DNA of 7,578 nt, from positions 1-7,578 of the forward strand of contig PIYA01000038.1 in assembly GCA_003601785.1 (NCBI GenBank), read 5' to 3'. Made by a program: the position numbers and the translations under genes. Under the pieces are notes generated by a model that made no database searches, was not told the origin of the DNA, and was given only the letters and a program-made list of their open reading frames with translations. This DNA is from Candidatus Bathyarchaeota archaeon. Its GTDB lineage: Archaea > Thermoproteota > Bathyarchaeia > Bathyarchaeales > Bathycorpusculaceae. Below, one piece after another: positions 5,993 through 7,578 of the stretch. Numbering within the stretch: position 1 is the first letter of the stretch; each line of letters starts with the position of its first letter.

Positions 5993-7578
5993 TTGGCTAA
6001 AAAACCCAAAAAAATCAAGAAACCTTGGCTGAAATTTTGGCCTGAAGGTGTTCCACAATCAATAAGATATCCAAATGTTCCGCTTTTCCAGCTTCTGATA
6101 GAGGCGGCTGAAAAATATCCGGAGCACACAGCGATAATATTTTACGACAGACGAATCTCTTATAGAGAGTTAAACGAGCTTTCCGACCGTTTTGCGAACG
6201 CTCTTCACCACCTTGGTGTAACAAAAGGAGACGTTGTTGCCCTCTACTTGCCGAACATTCCTCAGTACGTGATAGCTTATTACGGAGCCTTGAAGGCTGG
6301 AGCCACCATAACCGCTATAAGCCCTCTTTACAAGGAACGTGAGGTTCAACACCAGCTGGAAGATTCAGAAGCAAAAATTTTCGTTGTCCTAGACGTTCTC
6401 TATCCGGTTTTCAGAAAAGTCTGGGAAAAAACAAAGGTGGAACACGTTATAGTCACAAGCCTTAAGGAGTACATGCCAGGCTTCAAGGCTTTTCTAGGCT
6501 CCCTCCTAGGAAAGATTCCGTCTTATAAAGTGGAAAGAAGACCGAACGTGCATTTCTTCCGGGAACTTTTAGCACGTTATCCACCTGAACCACCAAAGGT
6601 TGAGATTAACCCGAAGGAGGACTTGGCTGTTTTGCAATACACTGGGGGGACAACCGGTGTTCCTAAAGGGGCAATGCTGACCCATTTTAACCTGCTTTCA
6701 AACGCCGTGATGTACAACAAATGGTTAAGAAGCGAACCAGCCAAAGATGTTCACTTGACTCTGCTGCCACTGTATCATATTTACGGAATGACAATGGTTA
6801 TGAACGCTGTCATTTCACTTGCTGGAACAATGGTTATGCTTCCAAAATTCAACCCAGAAGAAGTGTTATCTGTCATACAAAAATACCGTGTAACCGTGTT
6901 CTGCGGAGTGCCGACAATCTACGCTATTCTCGTATCACATCCAGCCATAGGCAAGTACGATTTATCCTCAATAAAATTCTGCATCTCAGGCTCCGCTCCA
7001 CTTCCGCCAGAGGTTCAGAAGAAATTCATGGAACTAACTGGAGGAGTCCTCGTCGAAGGTTACGGCTTGTCAGAAAGCTCCCCAGTAACCCATTGTAACC
7101 CGTTAGACCCGACTATGAAAACGGTTAAGATAGGCTCCATAGGTCTACCGTGGCCTGACACAGACGCTAAAATCGTTGATTTAGAGACCGGACGTAAAAC
7201 CCTGAAGCCTGGAGAAGTGGGTGAACTTGCTGTTAAGGGTCCACAAGTTATGAAGGGATACTGGAAGATGCCTGAAGACACCAAGGCTGTTCTTAAAAGA
7301 GGCTGGCTCTATACCGGTGACATCGGAAAGATGGATGAGGACGGCTACTTCTACATCACGGACCGCAAGAAAGACATAATAAAATATAAAGGATACAGCG
7401 TCTACCCCAGAGAATTGGAAGACGTTTTATATGAACATCCAGCCGTAAAACTCTGCGGAGTCATAGGTAAACCAGACCCGGAGGCTGGTGAGATTCCGAA
7501 AGCCTTCATCGTTCTGAAGGATGGCGCAACGGCAACCGAGGAAGACATAATAAACTTTGTCAAGGAAAGGGTTGCATC
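5993..7578 (+). CDS. AMP-forming acyl-CoA synthetase (long-chain fatty acid-CoA ligase, FadD-like), C-terminus cut
   Basis: This ATP-dependent ligase of the ANL (adenylate-forming) superfamily would activate a carboxylic acid to acyl-AMP and then acyl-CoA, feeding the dehydrogenase on the other strand. The 528 visible residues hold the ATP-binding loop YTGGTTGVPKG at 216-226, the YGLSES motif at 357-362, YTGDIG at 440-445 with the ribose-binding aspartate D443, and DRKKDIIKYKGY at 457-468, the hinge and start of the C-terminal lid domain. Family members are about 550-570 residues, so some 30-40 residues, including the adenylation lysine motif, lie beyond the edge. The N-terminus (KKPWLKFWPEGVP, near 9-21) resembles archaeal and bacterial long-chain acyl-CoA ligases. 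The start is TTG at 5993. The frame is intact to the edge. It lies 72 bp after the HdrD-like gene with a good promoter of its own. Substrate chain length is inferred, not shown; aromatic acids remain possible. Confidence 0.93.
   Translation, partial: MAKKPKKIKKPWLKFWPEGVPQSIRYPNVPLFQLLIEAAEKYPEHTAIIFYDRRISYRELNELSDRFANALHHLGVTKGDVVALYLPNIPQYVIAYYGALKAGATITAISPLYKEREVQHQLEDSEAKIFVVLDVLYPVFRKVWEKTKVEHVIVTSLKEYMPGFKAFLGSLLGKIPSYKVERRPNVHFFRELLARYPPEPPKVEINPKEDLAVLQYTGGTTGVPKGAMLTHFNLLSNAVMYNKWLRSEPAKDVHLTLLPLYHIYGMTMVMNAVISLAGTMVMLPKFNPEEVLSVIQKYRVTVFCGVPTIYAILVSHPAIGKYDLSSIKFCISGSAPLPPEVQKKFMELTGGVLVEGYGLSESSPVTHCNPLDPTMKTVKIGSIGLPWPDTDAKIVDLETGRKTLKPGEVGELAVKGPQVMKGYWKMPEDTKAVLKRGWLYTGDIGKMDEDGYFYITDRKKDIIKYKGYSVYPRELEDVLYEHPAVKLCGVIGKPDPEAGEIPKAFIVLKDGATATEEDIINFVKERVA

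Noticed and set aside
6721..7098. A 125-codon plus-strand frame inside the acyl-CoA synthetase
   Set aside because: It is in an alternative frame of a gene whose own frame carries all family motifs without interruption; its composition is arginine/serine-rich noise.
1..7578. tRNA or rRNA genes, CRISPR arrays, insertion sequences, att sites
   Set aside because: No clover-leaf sequence, regularly spaced direct repeats, terminal inverted repeats or transposase frames were seen on either strand.

Overview
The window looks archaeal. Its upstream regions carry A/T-rich TATA-like boxes about 35-50 bp before start codons, Shine-Dalgarno sites match the archaeal type (GGAG, GAGGGAG, GTGAT), and three of the six genes start with TTG. 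It encodes heterodisulfide-reductase (Hdr) proteins beside an electron-transfer flavoprotein (Etf) and fatty-acid genes. Codon use is mixed (many AGA/AGG and ATA codons) and similar in all six genes, so nothing suggests recent transfer. A lineage such as Bathyarchaeia, Archaeoglobi or another fatty-acid-oxidising archaeal group would fit, but the phylum cannot be fixed from sequence reading alone.

Layout: six genes in two divergent blocks that share a 97-bp intergenic region (4714-4810). The minus-strand block, in transcription order, is an HdrA-like flavo-iron-sulfur protein (4713-2350), a 180-bp gap, EtfB (2169-1381), EtfA (1376-390) and an acyl-CoA dehydrogenase that runs off the left edge (368-1). 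The plus-strand block is an HdrD-like protein, an HdrC-HdrB fusion (4811-5920), followed after 72 bp by an AMP-forming acyl-CoA synthetase that runs off the right edge (5993-7578). There are no RNA genes, mobile elements or CRISPR repeats, and no gene-free stretch exceeds 180 bp.

How the genes may work together (inference): the synthetase activates a fatty or other carboxylic acid to its CoA ester. The dehydrogenase then makes the enoyl-CoA and passes electrons to EtfAB. HdrA plus the HdrC-HdrB fusion would supply a complete soluble HdrABC-type module to take those electrons. No hydrogenase, formate dehydrogenase or membrane anchor is present.

The most notable observation is the C-terminal domain of HdrA. 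It keeps the MvhD (hydrogenase delta subunit) fold signature, but every cysteine that would bind the MvhD [2Fe-2S] cluster is missing. MvhD is the normal electron entry point from hydrogenase. A cysteine-free version encoded next to etfBA suggests an Hdr module rewired from hydrogenase to Etf, possibly an electron-bifurcating or confurcating acyl-CoA dehydrogenase/Etf/Hdr complex.
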